Shown: in pieces, positions 1-6,290 of the stretch | How positions within the stretch are numbered: position 1 is the stretch's first letter | Layout: each line of letters starts with the position of its first letter | DNA from: Anaerolineae bacterium | GTDB lineage: Bacteria; Chloroflexota; Anaerolineae; B4-G1; SLSP01 | Assembly: GCA_016934645.1 (NCBI GenBank) | Contig: JAFGSL010000683.1 | Coordinates: 1 to 12,830 of the forward strand | Direction: 5' to 3' | DNA: 12,830 nt | Program-made: the position numbers and the translations under genes | Notes under the pieces: generated by a model | Databases searched by the model: none | Told to the model about the DNA's origin: nothing | Seen by the model: only the letters and a program-made list of their open reading frames with translations

Positions 1-1092
1 TACGCTGCCCGTGTGCGTGACTGGCAGGCCGAAAACCTGAAACTGCGCGCGTTCGCCAGTCCGATCAGCGTGCGCAATCTCGAAAACAACATCCCCGACG
101 CGGTTGTGGAGACACTGCTGGACGTCATCTGCCAGAATGTGGCGCTCTTCCAGCGCTTCTTCCGCTTCAAGGCGCGGGCGCTGGGCGTGGATCGTCTGCG
201 TCGCTATGACCTGTACGCGCCGCTCGCCGAGGTGGAAAAGACGTATCCCTTCGACGACGCCGTGCGGATGGTCGATGCAGCGTACCGCGCCTTCTCGCCC
301 ACGTTGGCGGATCACGCGCTGCGCGTGCTGGAGGTTGAACACCTCGACAGTGAGATCCGCCCGCGCAAGATGGACGGCGCGTTCTGCTACGGCCCGCTGC
401 CGACGCTCACGCCCTGGGTACAGATAAACTTCCAGGGTAAAATCAACGACGTTTCGACGCTGGCGCACGAGCTAGGTCACGCCGTCCACGGGGTGATGGC
501 GGCGGAGCACTCAGCACTGACGTTCCACCCCTCGCTGCCGATGGCAGAGACGGCATCCGTCTTCGGCGAGATGTTGCTCAATGACAAGCTGCTGGCAGAA
601 GAACAGGACTCTGCCGTGCGGCGCGCGCTCATCAGCACGCTGCTGGATGATGCCTACGCCACGATCATCCGGCAGGGCTACTTCGTCATCTTCGAGAAGC
701 AGGCGCACCAGATGATCGTGGACGGCGCGAAACCCGACGACCTGTACGCGGCTTATCTGGACAACCTGCGCGAGCAGTTCGGCGGCGCGCTGGACCTGAG
801 CGAGGATTTTCGCTACGAGTGGCTGGCGATCCCGCACATCTACGACCGGCCCTTCTACTGCTATGCCTACGCCTTCGGCAACCTGCTCGTGCTGGCGCTT
901 TACCGCAAGTACAAGGAACTGGGCAAGGCGTTCGAGCCGGACTATCTGCGCATCCTTGCCTACGGCGGCTCCGCCAGTCCCAACCACATCATCAGCGAGG
1001 CGGGCTTCGACATGGCCGCGCTCGATTTCTGGCAGGGCGGATTCGATCTACTGGCTGAGATGTTGGACGAACTCGAAATTCGTAATTCGTAA
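1..1092 (+). CDS. pepF: M3-family oligoendopeptidase (PepF-like), C-terminal part
   Basis: A zinc metallopeptidase of family M3 that cleaves short peptides in the cytoplasm. The reading frame is open to the window edge, so the N-terminal roughly 240 residues expected of a ~600-residue member lie outside; the GTG at 13 is just an internal codon. The zinc motif HELGH is encoded at 466-480, and the third ligand is probably the Glu of the ETASVFGE motif about 25 residues further on, the usual M3 arrangement. The C-terminal half carries the Tyr-rich segment (YCYAYAFGNLL) and the GGSASP segment seen in M3 enzymes. The last residues (EIRNS) and the TAA stop are encoded by a heptamer repeat at 1077-1097, so the native C-terminus may have been replaced. 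Family assignment is firm; M3B PepF rather than another M3 subfamily is inferred. Confidence 0.93.
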   Translation, partial: YAARVRDWQAENLKLRAFASPISVRNLENNIPDAVVETLLDVICQNVALFQRFFRFKARALGVDRLRRYDLYAPLAEVEKTYPFDDAVRMVDAAYRAFSPTLADHALRVLEVEHLDSEIRPRKMDGAFCYGPLPTLTPWVQINFQGKINDVSTLAHELGHAVHGVMAAEHSALTFHPSLPMAETASVFGEMLLNDKLLAEEQDSAVRRALISTLLDDAYATIIRQGYFVIFEKQAHQMIVDGAKPDDLYAAYLDNLREQFGGALDLSEDFRYEWLAIPHIYDRPFYCYAYAFGNLLVLALYRKYKELGKAFEPDYLRILAYGGSASPNHIISEAGFDMAALDFWQGGFDLLAEMLDELEIRNS

Positions 1093-1097
1093 TTCGC
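1077..1097. repeat. Heptamer repeat, AATTCGT type, three units
   Basis: Three head-to-tail 7-bp units (AATTCGT, AATTCGT, AATTCGC). Read on the other strand this is the same AATTACG-type family that appears at 8473-8507. It supplies the final residues and stop codon of the peptidase and ends directly before the AGGAGG ribosome binding site (1098-1103) of the next gene. Confidence 0.75.
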
Positions 1098-1109
1098 AGG
1101 AGGTTTGCT

Positions 1110-1370
1110 ATGCCTATCATTCGCAATACCGAATCTGGCCCCGCAAAGCCGCAATTCTCTGTTGGCGTAAACGTTATCCTCGTCGGTAGCAAGAAGATGA
1201 CGGCGGCGCAGCAGGAGAAGGCGCTCGCCGTGGAAAAGGTACACATCCTCATCGTCGATGCTGACGATCCTGAGAACATCCTGGTGGATGAAGAAGCCCC
1301 TGCCCGCGAGTTCAGCACCGGCTCGGTGGGGTATGGGTTGAATGTGCGGAATGCAACCTTTGCCAAGTAG
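1110..1370 (+). CDS. Small protein of unknown function (86 aa)
   Basis: I do not recognise this family. The start is supported by a strong AGGAGG at 1098-1103, six bases before the ATG. The 86-residue product is soluble, with no signal peptide or membrane segment. It has a hydrophobic beta-like stretch (SVGVNVILVG), a Lys/Gln/Glu-rich helix-like part (KKMTAAQQEKALAVEK), another beta-like stretch (VHILIVDAD) and an acidic segment (PENILVDEE). It sits between the peptidase and the NACHT remnant and may have been a companion of the latter, but position is the only ground for that. Coding status rests on the ribosome binding site and plausible composition. Confidence 0.6.
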   Translation: MPIIRNTESGPAKPQFSVGVNVILVGSKKMTAAQQEKALAVEKVHILIVDADDPENILVDEEAPAREFSTGSVGYGLNVRNATFAK

Positions 1371-1377
1371 CTTATGT

Positions 1378-1464
1378 GTCACCCTGAGCGAGTGCCAACG
1401 AAGTTGGCGCGCAAAGGGTCTCGTCCGTACGTAGGGATAGATTCCTCGCTTCACTCGGAATGAC
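1378..1464. repeat. Palindromic interspersed element with imperfect inverted ends
   Basis: A gene-free block with imperfect terminal inverted repeats, GTCACCCTGAGCGA (1378-1391) and TCACTCGGAATGAC (1451-1464), matching at about 10 of 14 positions. Inside is a perfect 6-bp hairpin, GCCAAC-GAA-GTTGGC (1394-1408). The type (CCTGAGCGA ... AAAGGGTCTC ... CGGAATGAC) resembles a widespread non-autonomous intergenic repeat in bacterial genomes. It ends five bases before the GAGGAGG ribosome binding site of the next gene. Confidence 0.6.
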
Positions 1465-1481
1465 GGCTGAGGAGGTTCGTT

Positions 1482-2107
1482 ATGGGTATTCCTGCTGCAG
1501 CGATAGATGCGGGTGGCAAAGCCGTCGCTTGGCTCTGGGATAAGTATGGTAAGACGTGGGTAGACAAGGCCGCCGAAGACTTTAAGAAAAAGTGGGCCGA
1601 AGTTCAATGGGTCGAAGCCGCGCAGAAGTACCGCGCACGAATGCTCGAACTGTATGGTACGTTGCGCGTGCTTGGTAAGCCAAAGCCGGTGTCTCTTGAA
1701 GGCGTCTTTACCGATGTTTTTATTTTGGCAGGATCTTCTATTTAGCACGTGATTTTATAAATGTAACAAGACATATCCCTACATTCGCAGCATATTTGCA
1801 AGATGTCGCAGTTCTTGCGCAGCAAGAGGGAATGCCTTTGCTGGCAGAAGCACTAGCAACAATACTTGTACCCGATTCTGGTGCATCACGGCGTGCTTGG
1901 GATGCTTTCGCGTCAGCATTGAGCGGCGCATTGGCACACCACGACTTGGATCACAGATTTGTTCTGAGCGATGCACAGGTTACAGCACTCGAAGAATATA
2001 CTGAAGCTACTGAACTGCTCGTGGAGTGCTTGAACCTGGCCCGCGTCTCCGACCGCGCGGCGATTGAGGCGCGGATTTTGCGGCCGCCGGAGGATCACCA
2101 CGGATAA
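1482..2107 (+). pseudogene. Remnant of a NACHT/STAND NTPase gene, N- and C-terminal ends only
   Basis: Two pieces in different frames look like the two ends of one NACHT-type STAND protein. Piece one (1482-1745, GAGGAGG ribosome binding site at 1469-1475) has the charged N-terminal helix and the segment LYGTLRVLGKPKPVSLEGVF, typical of sequence just before a NACHT domain. Piece two, open in the +2 frame from about 1727 to 2107, ends with ALEEYTEATELLVECLNLA and VSDRAAIEARILRPP, resembling the conserved C-terminal tail of the same proteins. No Walker A, Walker B or sensor segment lies between them, so roughly the whole NTPase and repeat core is missing. The junction is near 1725-1745, where the frame also changes. 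Base composition is more AT-rich than the neighbours. Such proteins act in signalling or phage defence; this copy cannot. Family naming is from memory of motif patterns. Confidence 0.6.
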
Positions 2108-2136
2108 CGGAAATACACGATAAACACAGCCTTCTC

Positions 2137-2222
2137 TATCGTCCATTTCTATCATCCGTGGTCTTCTCCCTGGCGCAGGCCCGCATCTCGGATCGCTGCG
2201 ATGGATAGAAAAATGGACGATA
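2137..2222. repeat. Inverted repeat pair
   Basis: TATCGTCCATTTCTATC (2137-2153) is mirrored by GATAGAAAAATGGACGATA (2204-2222), with a 2-base difference in the A/T run and a spacer of about 50 bases. It could fold into a long hairpin or be the ends of a small non-autonomous element. The spacer repeats words present in the preceding remnant gene (GCCCGC.TCTC.GA), which suggests a partial local duplication. Confidence 0.5.
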
Positions 2223-2301
2223 AGGCATGGATGAGAATGTGGAGGTGTGCGCACTTGCGGTGCGCATGAACCTCTGCAAGGCTTTCATAGTGGAGTGTCA
2301 C

Positions 2302-2330
2302 TTGCCAGCGATGCCGGTTTTCACTAAACT
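2302..2330 (+). promoter_or_regulatory. Possible sigma-70-type promoter
   Basis: TTGCCA (2302-2307) and TAAACT (2325-2330) are separated by 17 bases, the ideal spacing, and match consensus at 5 and 4 of 6 positions. Initiation would be near 2337, about 100 bases before the ligase beta start. Such matches also arise by chance. Confidence 0.25.
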
Positions 2331-2439
2331 GTGAGCATGGCAACATCTTGATGGGTCTTTTGAATGGGTAGGTTGTACGCGACCGAATCGCTTGCAGCTT
2401 TACCCGTTTTTTTATTCCAATTTTGCTGGGAGGGTACGC

Positions 2440-3978
2440 ATGGCACGATTGCACGAGTATCAGGGCAAAGCTTTGCTCAAACAGTTCAAAGTCGCAATTC
2501 CTCAAGGCCGCGTTGCGTCGACGCCGGAGGAAGCTTATGGAATTGCTGAGGAAATCGGCAGGCCGGTGATGGTGAAGGCGCAGGCGTGGATCACGGGACG
2601 GGCGAGTGTGGGCGGCATCCGCAAGGCTGCCACGCCCGACGAGGCCGCCGCTGCGGCACAGGACATCCTCGGCCTGAAGGTCAAGGGCTTTACGGTGGAG
2701 CACGTGTTGGTGGAGGAACAGATCGCCATCGGCCGCGAATTCTACGCCGGCGTCATCGTGGATGATCGGGCGCAGGCCCCGCTGGTGATGTTTGCCAGCG
2801 TTGGTGGCACCGGCATCGAATACATCGCCAAGGAGCATCCCGACAAAGTCGCCAGCACGCACGTCGATATCGAGTTCGGCTTGCAGGACTACCAGGCCCG
2901 TGACCTTGTCCGCAAGACGGGCATCGGTGGGAGGTTGCAGCGCGACCTGGGTGGCTTGTTGGTGCAGCTCTACGACGTCGCGCGGACATACGAGGCGCGC
3001 GCTGCCGAGATCAATCCGCTGGTGCTGACCACCGACGGCAAGCTCGTCGCTGCCGACTGCCGTATCACCGTGGATGATTACGCTGTCTTCCGCCACAAGG
3101 ATTTGGGCATTGCCATCGCCCGTGAGTACGATCGCCCGCCGACGAAGCTGGAGAAGATCGCTTACGATGTAGAAGCGGGGGATTACCGCGGTACGTTCTA
3201 CTTTATCCAGATGGCGGAGGATTTCGAAAAAGGCCAGGGCTACATTGGTTTTCATGGCGCGGGCGGCGGTGGCTCGATGATGAGCATGGACGCGGTGCTG
3301 CGGCAGGGTTACAAGCTGGCGACCTTTGTGGACACGAGCGGGAATCCGCCCGCGAGCAAAGTCTACCGCGCGGCGAAAATTATCCTCGCCACCGGGCCGA
3401 TCGACGGCTACTTCGGCTCCGGCTCCGGTGTCGCCAGCCAGGAGCAATTCTACTCTGCGCGTGGCTTGTTCAAGGCGTTCCTCGAAGCGCAACTGGACGT
3501 TCCGGTTGTCATCCGCCTGGGTGGCAATGCTGAGGATAAGGCCGTCGAAATCCTGGAAAGCCTCAACGGGCGCATCCCCGCGAAGGTCGAGGGGTACAAG
3601 AAGGATGACTCACCCGATTTTTGCGCGGCGCGACTTAAAGCTTTGATAGTCGAAAGTCAAAAGTCGAAAGTCGAAGGTCAAAAGTCAAAAGTCAGGGAGA
3701 AAACATCGAAGGCGTTGTATTCATTTGAAACTGTGACTGGTGGAACGGTGACTTACGATCACGCTATTTGTGCGACGTGCGAAAGCAAGGTCTGCATCGA
3801 AGCGTGCGGGCGACAAATTCTTACACTCAATGATGCGGGGCTGCCAGTTCTCAATATTACACCAGAGGCGTCCAAGAAGGGGCAATGTGTGGAGTGTTTG
3901 GCCTGTGAGGTAGATTGTTTGCTCTACGGGGCAGGTGGCGGGCATGTCGACTTGCCAATTCCCGGAATGGAAAAATAG
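2440..3978 (+). CDS. Acyl-CoA synthetase (ADP-forming) beta subunit fused to a two-cluster ferredoxin domain
   Basis: 512 residues from the ATG at 2440 (GGGAGGG just upstream; the N-terminus MARLHEYQGKALL matches how succinyl-CoA synthetase beta subunits begin). Residues 1-225 form the ATP-grasp half, ending in EINPLVLTTDGKL and DDYAVFRH. Residues 245-400 form the CoA-ligase half, but with GAGGGG (274-279) and VDTSGNPP where succinate enzymes have a GNGAG-type loop and DVGGG, so the acid substrate may not be succinate. Residues 403-419 are a Lys/Ser-rich linker encoded by an AGTCRAA heptamer repeat. Residues 425-512 are a ferredoxin-like domain with Cys444, 447, 452, 456 and Cys483, 486, 489, 493, enough for two [4Fe-4S] clusters. 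Normal beta subunits are about 390 residues and lack this domain. With the alpha subunit at 4445 it should activate a carboxylic acid with CoA and ATP. The nearest functional models are citryl-CoA synthetase and malate thiokinase; the substrate is inferred only. Confidence 0.88.
   Translation: MARLHEYQGKALLKQFKVAIPQGRVASTPEEAYGIAEEIGRPVMVKAQAWITGRASVGGIRKAATPDEAAAAAQDILGLKVKGFTVEHVLVEEQIAIGREFYAGVIVDDRAQAPLVMFASVGGTGIEYIAKEHPDKVASTHVDIEFGLQDYQARDLVRKTGIGGRLQRDLGGLLVQLYDVARTYEARAAEINPLVLTTDGKLVAADCRITVDDYAVFRHKDLGIAIAREYDRPPTKLEKIAYDVEAGDYRGTFYFIQMAEDFEKGQGYIGFHGAGGGGSMMSMDAVLRQGYKLATFVDTSGNPPASKVYRAAKIILATGPIDGYFGSGSGVASQEQFYSARGLFKAFLEAQLDVPVVIRLGGNAEDKAVEILESLNGRIPAKVEGYKKDDSPDFCAARLKALIVESQKSKVEGQKSKVREKTSKALYSFETVTGGTVTYDHAICATCESKVCIEACGRQILTLNDAGLPVLNITPEASKKGQCVECLACEVDCLLYGAGGGHVDLPIPGMEK
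3648..3696. repeat. Heptamer repeat, AGTCRAA type, seven units inside a coding region
   Basis: Seven contiguous 7-bp units from AGTCGAA at 3648 to AGTCAGG ending at 3696, with A/G variation at position five and one GGTCAAA unit. Since 49 is not divisible by 3, a different unit number would shift the frame, yet the frame is kept here. The repeat encodes the hinge between the CoA-ligase part and the ferredoxin domain. The same family lies at 3977-3997, 4401-4431, 5343-5416 and 6201-6275. Confidence 0.85.
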
Positions 3979-3997
3979 TCAAAAGTCGAGGGTCGAA
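3977..3997. repeat. Heptamer repeat, AGTCRAA type, forward arm
   Basis: Three units (AGTCAAA, AGTCGAG, GGTCGAA). The stop codon of the beta subunit gene (TAG, 3976-3978) overlaps the first unit. The complementary arm lies about 400 bases away at 4401-4431, with the four-helix-bundle gene between them. Confidence 0.75.
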
Positions 3998-4019
3998 AGT
4001 TTTGGGCTGCGAGGTGGAT

Positions 4020-4457
4020 ATGGCGAGGATTGAACGATTTGAGGATATTGAGGGATGGAAAAGAGGCCGTGAACTTTGTCAGATGGTTTATACCCTTACT
4101 AACAAAGGAGCCTTCAGCCGTGATTATGGATTGCGAGATCAGATAAGACGTGCTGCAATATCGGTTATTTCAAACATCGCTGAAGGCTTTGAAGTCCAAA
4201 ACGATCGTACTTTTATTCGTTACCTTTACATTGCTAAGGGTTCCTCCGGTGAAGTGCGTGCGCAATCTTATGCGGCATTGGATCAAGGTTGCATCACGCA
4301 AGCCGAGTTTGACACCCTTTACAAAACTACTTCCGAAGTCAGCCGTTTGATCTCAGGTTTTATCAAGTACCTGGAAAAACACCTGACCTCAAACAGCGAT
4401 GACTTTAGACCTTTGACTTTGGACTTTCGACAAGGAGAAAACACATGGCGATATTAA
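4020..4457 (+). CDS. Four-helix-bundle protein, S23/23S-rRNA-intervening-sequence type
   Basis: 145 residues from the ATG at 4020, preceded by GAGGTGG. Features of the S23 (IVS-encoded) family are present: an N-terminal Glu/Asp-Trp-Lys helix (FEDIEGWKRGRELCQMVY), the segment LRDQIRRAAISVISNIAEGFE, then GSSGEVRAQSYAAL and a C-terminal helix SRLISGFIKYLEKHL. The family is known for small pentameric helical bundles; its cellular job is unclear. The last ~20 residues are encoded by the reverse heptamer arm (4401-4431) and by the start of the ligase alpha gene, which it overlaps by 13 bases, so the native C-terminus is probably lost. The gene is more AT-rich than its neighbours and separates two subunits that should be adjacent, which suggests a late arrival. 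Function in this cluster is unknown. Confidence 0.85.
   Translation: MARIERFEDIEGWKRGRELCQMVYTLTNKGAFSRDYGLRDQIRRAAISVISNIAEGFEVQNDRTFIRYLYIAKGSSGEVRAQSYAALDQGCITQAEFDTLYKTTSEVSRLISGFIKYLEKHLTSNSDDFRPLTLDFRQGENTWRY
4401..4431. repeat. Heptamer repeat, AGTCRAA type, reverse arm
   Basis: Four units read as the complement (GACTTTA, GACCTTT, GACTTTG, GACTTTC type), followed at once by the AAGGAG ribosome binding site of the ligase alpha gene. This is the reverse partner of 3977-3997. Confidence 0.75.
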
Positions 4458-5344
4458 TCGATGAAACTAAAAGAGTTTTAGTACAAGGTGTTACGGGTCG
4501 GGAAGGTATGGCCCGGACGAAATTGATGGTGGGATACGGAACGCAGGTTGTTGCGGGTGTGACGCCGGGACGCGGCGGTGGAGATGTGGAGGGCATCCCG
4601 GTGTATGATACCGTGGTCGAGGCATGGGAGCAGGCTGGACCGATTGACATCAGCGTGTTGTTCATCCCCGCGCCGTTGGTGCGGAGTGCGGCATTGGAAG
4701 CGATCGACGCGGGCGTGAAGCTACTCGTCATCGTCCCCGACCGCGTGCCGATCTACGACGTGCTGGCGATTGCCAAACGCGCCAAATCCGCCGGCGCGCG
4801 CTTCATTGGACCGAATACATTGGGCGTGCTCAGCCCGGACAAGGCCGTGTTAGGGATGATCGGGGGGCGGGCAGCAGCGGCGAGGAAGTGGTTCTTCCCT
4901 GGGCCGGTGGGCGTGGCCTCACGCAGCGGTGGGATCACCTCGTCGATGGCGTATTACCTGGCCCGCGAAGGCATCGGCGCGACCACGCTCGTTCACGTCG
5001 GCGGCGACGCGGTGGTGGGATTGTCCCATCCAGACGTGATGCTCGAATTCGAGCGCGATCCCGATACCAAAGCCGTCGTCATGTTTGGCGAGATCGGCAC
5101 GAGCCAGGAAGAGCGCGTTGCCGACCTCATCGAAGCGGGCGCGTTCACCAAGCCGCTGATCGCCTACATTGGCGGCAAGGCGGCAAAGAGTGGCACGCGC
5201 TTCTCGCACGCGGGCGCGATTGTCGAAGGCGGGCGCGGCACATACGAAGGCAAGGTGGCGCGCCTGCGCGAAGTCGGCGCAACGGTGGTGGAGCAGTTTA
5301 TGGATCTGCCGGCAGCGACGAAAGCGGTGTTAGCGAAACTTTAG
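4445..5344 (+). CDS. Acyl-CoA synthetase (ADP-forming) alpha subunit, succinyl/citryl-CoA synthetase type
   Basis: 299 residues; ATG at 4445 behind AAGGAG (4433-4438). The N-terminal CoA-binding Rossmann half shows VLVQGVTGREG (12-21) and the IGPNTLGVLSP segment. The C-terminal half has the SRSGGITSSMAYYL segment (159-172), VHVGGDAVVG (183-192), GEIGT (215-219) and the active-site motif RFSHAGAIVEGG, in which His255 is the residue expected to carry the phosphate. All catalytic features of a working alpha subunit are therefore present, and the length is normal. It should pair with the beta subunit encoded at 2440, despite the small helical-bundle gene between them. The next gene encodes a citryl-CoA-lyase-like protein, favouring a hydroxy-tricarboxylic or related acid as substrate over succinate; malate or citramalate remain open. 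The TAG stop lies at the edge of the repeat at 5343. Confidence 0.9.
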   Translation: MAILIDETKRVLVQGVTGREGMARTKLMVGYGTQVVAGVTPGRGGGDVEGIPVYDTVVEAWEQAGPIDISVLFIPAPLVRSAALEAIDAGVKLLVIVPDRVPIYDVLAIAKRAKSAGARFIGPNTLGVLSPDKAVLGMIGGRAAAARKWFFPGPVGVASRSGGITSSMAYYLAREGIGATTLVHVGGDAVVGLSHPDVMLEFERDPDTKAVVMFGEIGTSQEERVADLIEAGAFTKPLIAYIGGKAAKSGTRFSHAGAIVEGGRGTYEGKVARLREVGATVVEQFMDLPAATKAVLAKL

Positions 5345-5416
5345 TCTAAAGTCGAAGGGCGAAAGTCAAAAGCCGGTTGATTGGAGACTTTCGACTTTGG
5401 ACTTTTGACGTTCGAC
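5343..5416. repeat. Heptamer inverted repeat between ligase alpha and lyase genes
   Basis: A forward arm of AGTCRAA units (5343-5373) and a reverse arm (5386-5416), 31 bases each, pair imperfectly around a 12-base spacer. The upstream stop codon overlaps the first unit and AAGGAGG of the next gene follows the second arm. The structure could act as an RNA hairpin within the operon transcript. There is no T-run, so strong termination is not expected. Confidence 0.8.
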
Positions 5417-5427
5417 AAGGAGGAAGA

Positions 5428-6207
5428 ATGACTGAACAACCCTGGACTCAACCGATCACGAAGATCGAGCCGAACAAGGTGGCCGTGCGCGGATACCGGA
5501 TCGACGAATTGATGGGCCGCATCCCGTTTGCGCACGTGGTGTATCTGGTGCTTAAAGGCGAATTGCCCACGGAGGCGCAGGGGCGCGTGATGGACGCGTT
5601 ACTCGTCGCCAGCGTGGATCACGGGGCCACGCCACCCTCGGTACTGGCGGCGCGGACGGTGGCTTCCGGTGGCGCGCCACTCACGGCAGGCATCGCGGCA
5701 GGCGTGATGACGATCAACCGGCATCATGGTGGCGCGATTGAGGGCTGCATGCAGGTGTTGCTCGAAGCTGTGGCGCGGCAGCGCGAAGCGGGCGACGATG
5801 CGCTCACGACGGCACGCGCGTTGATGGCGGAGTATCGCGCGCAGAAAAAGCGCGTTCCCGGCTACGGGCACCGCATCCACTCGAACGATCCGCGCACGGC
5901 GCGGCTCTTCGCCATTGCGGAGGAAGCGGGCGTCGCCGGCGACTATGTGGCGATGGCGCGCGCGATCCAGCAGGCGATGAAGGAGACGCTGGGCAAGGAA
6001 TTGCCGCTCAACGTGGACGGCGCCATCGCGGCAGTGCTTTGCGAGATGGGCTTTCCGCCGGAGATGGGCAACGGCCTCTTCGCCATCGCCCGCACCGTCG
6101 GCCTCACCGCGCACGTCTTCGACGAAATCGTGAACCAACGTCCCATGCGGCAGATTTCCCCGGCGGCGCACGAATATAACGGGCCGGAGGAACGAACATT
6201 AGTCTAA
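5428..6207 (+). CDS. Citrate-synthase-fold protein, citryl-CoA lyase type
   Basis: 259 residues; ATG at 5428 with AAGGAGGAA in front. This is much shorter than a full citrate synthase (about 370-440) but fits the small citryl-CoA lyase of Hydrogenobacter and the C-terminal domain of ATP-citrate lyase. The three catalytic residues of the fold are in place: His100 in RHHGGA, His148 in VPGYGHRIH and Asp197 in LNVDGAIAAVL. The LNVDG form is that of ATP-citrate lyase and citryl-CoA lyases rather than the NVDFYSG form of true citrate synthases. Expected reaction: cleavage (or formation) of a C-C bond in an acyl-CoA such as citryl-CoA, giving acetyl-CoA and oxaloacetate. Directly downstream of the CoA ligase subunits, it would take the ligase product. 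A role on 2-methylcitryl-CoA or citramalyl-CoA cannot be excluded. The final Val and the stop are encoded by the following repeat. Confidence 0.88.
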   Translation: MTEQPWTQPITKIEPNKVAVRGYRIDELMGRIPFAHVVYLVLKGELPTEAQGRVMDALLVASVDHGATPPSVLAARTVASGGAPLTAGIAAGVMTINRHHGGAIEGCMQVLLEAVARQREAGDDALTTARALMAEYRAQKKRVPGYGHRIHSNDPRTARLFAIAEEAGVAGDYVAMARAIQQAMKETLGKELPLNVDGAIAAVLCEMGFPPEMGNGLFAIARTVGLTAHVFDEIVNQRPMRQISPAAHEYNGPEERTLV

Positions 6208-6275
6208 AGTCGAAAGTCTCAAGTCCAAAGAGGACGGGTCAATGACTTTCGACCTTCGACTTTGGACTTTCGACT
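6201..6275. repeat. Heptamer inverted repeat between lyase and HD-domain genes
   Basis: Four forward units (AGTCTAA, AGTCGAA, AGTCTCA, AGTCCAA; 6201-6228) and a reverse arm (6244-6275) pair around a 15-base spacer. The upstream gene's last codon and TAA stop lie inside the first unit, and GGAGGG of the next gene follows the second arm. The layout is the same as at 5343-5416. Confidence 0.8.
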
Positions 6276-6290
6276 CTAACGGAGGGTACT

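Larger units (their letters stand above)
2108..2439. other. Leader region with inverted repeats upstream of the ligase operon
   Basis: No convincing gene in these 332 bases. It holds an inverted repeat (2137-2153 with 2204-2222), a hairpin at 2242-2274 (GAGGT-GTGCGCA, 7-base loop, TGCGCAT-GA-ACCTC), the inverted pair CCACGGAT (2097-2104) and ATCCGTGG (2155-2162), and a possible promoter at 2302-2330. It ends with a GGGAGGG ribosome binding site just before the ATG at 2440. Being the long upstream region of a co-directional cluster, it is the likeliest place for its control. Confidence 0.5.

Noticed and set aside
960..1748. Minus-strand frame of 262 codons across the peptidase end and small genes
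   Set aside because: It spans an interspersed repeat and several genes with good ribosome binding sites on the plus strand; it is a shadow.
2392..2439. Upstream extension of the ligase beta start to 2392
   Set aside because: The N-terminal extension is unlike the family, and the ATG at 2440 has a good ribosome binding site and begins with the conserved LHEYQ segment.
2152..3492. Long minus-strand open frame (446 codons) opposite the ligase beta gene
   Set aside because: It mirrors the codon structure of a clearly conserved gene, has Arg/Ala/His-rich composition and no recognisable motif.
5343..5416. Intrinsic terminator after the ligase alpha gene
   Set aside because: The hairpin arms are imperfect, there is no T-run, and a ribosome binding site follows at once.
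2440..6207. Plain sucCD plus gltA of the oxidative citric acid cycle
   Set aside because: The synthase-fold protein is too short and has the LNVDG lyase form; the beta subunit has altered CoA-ligase motifs and a ferredoxin domain.
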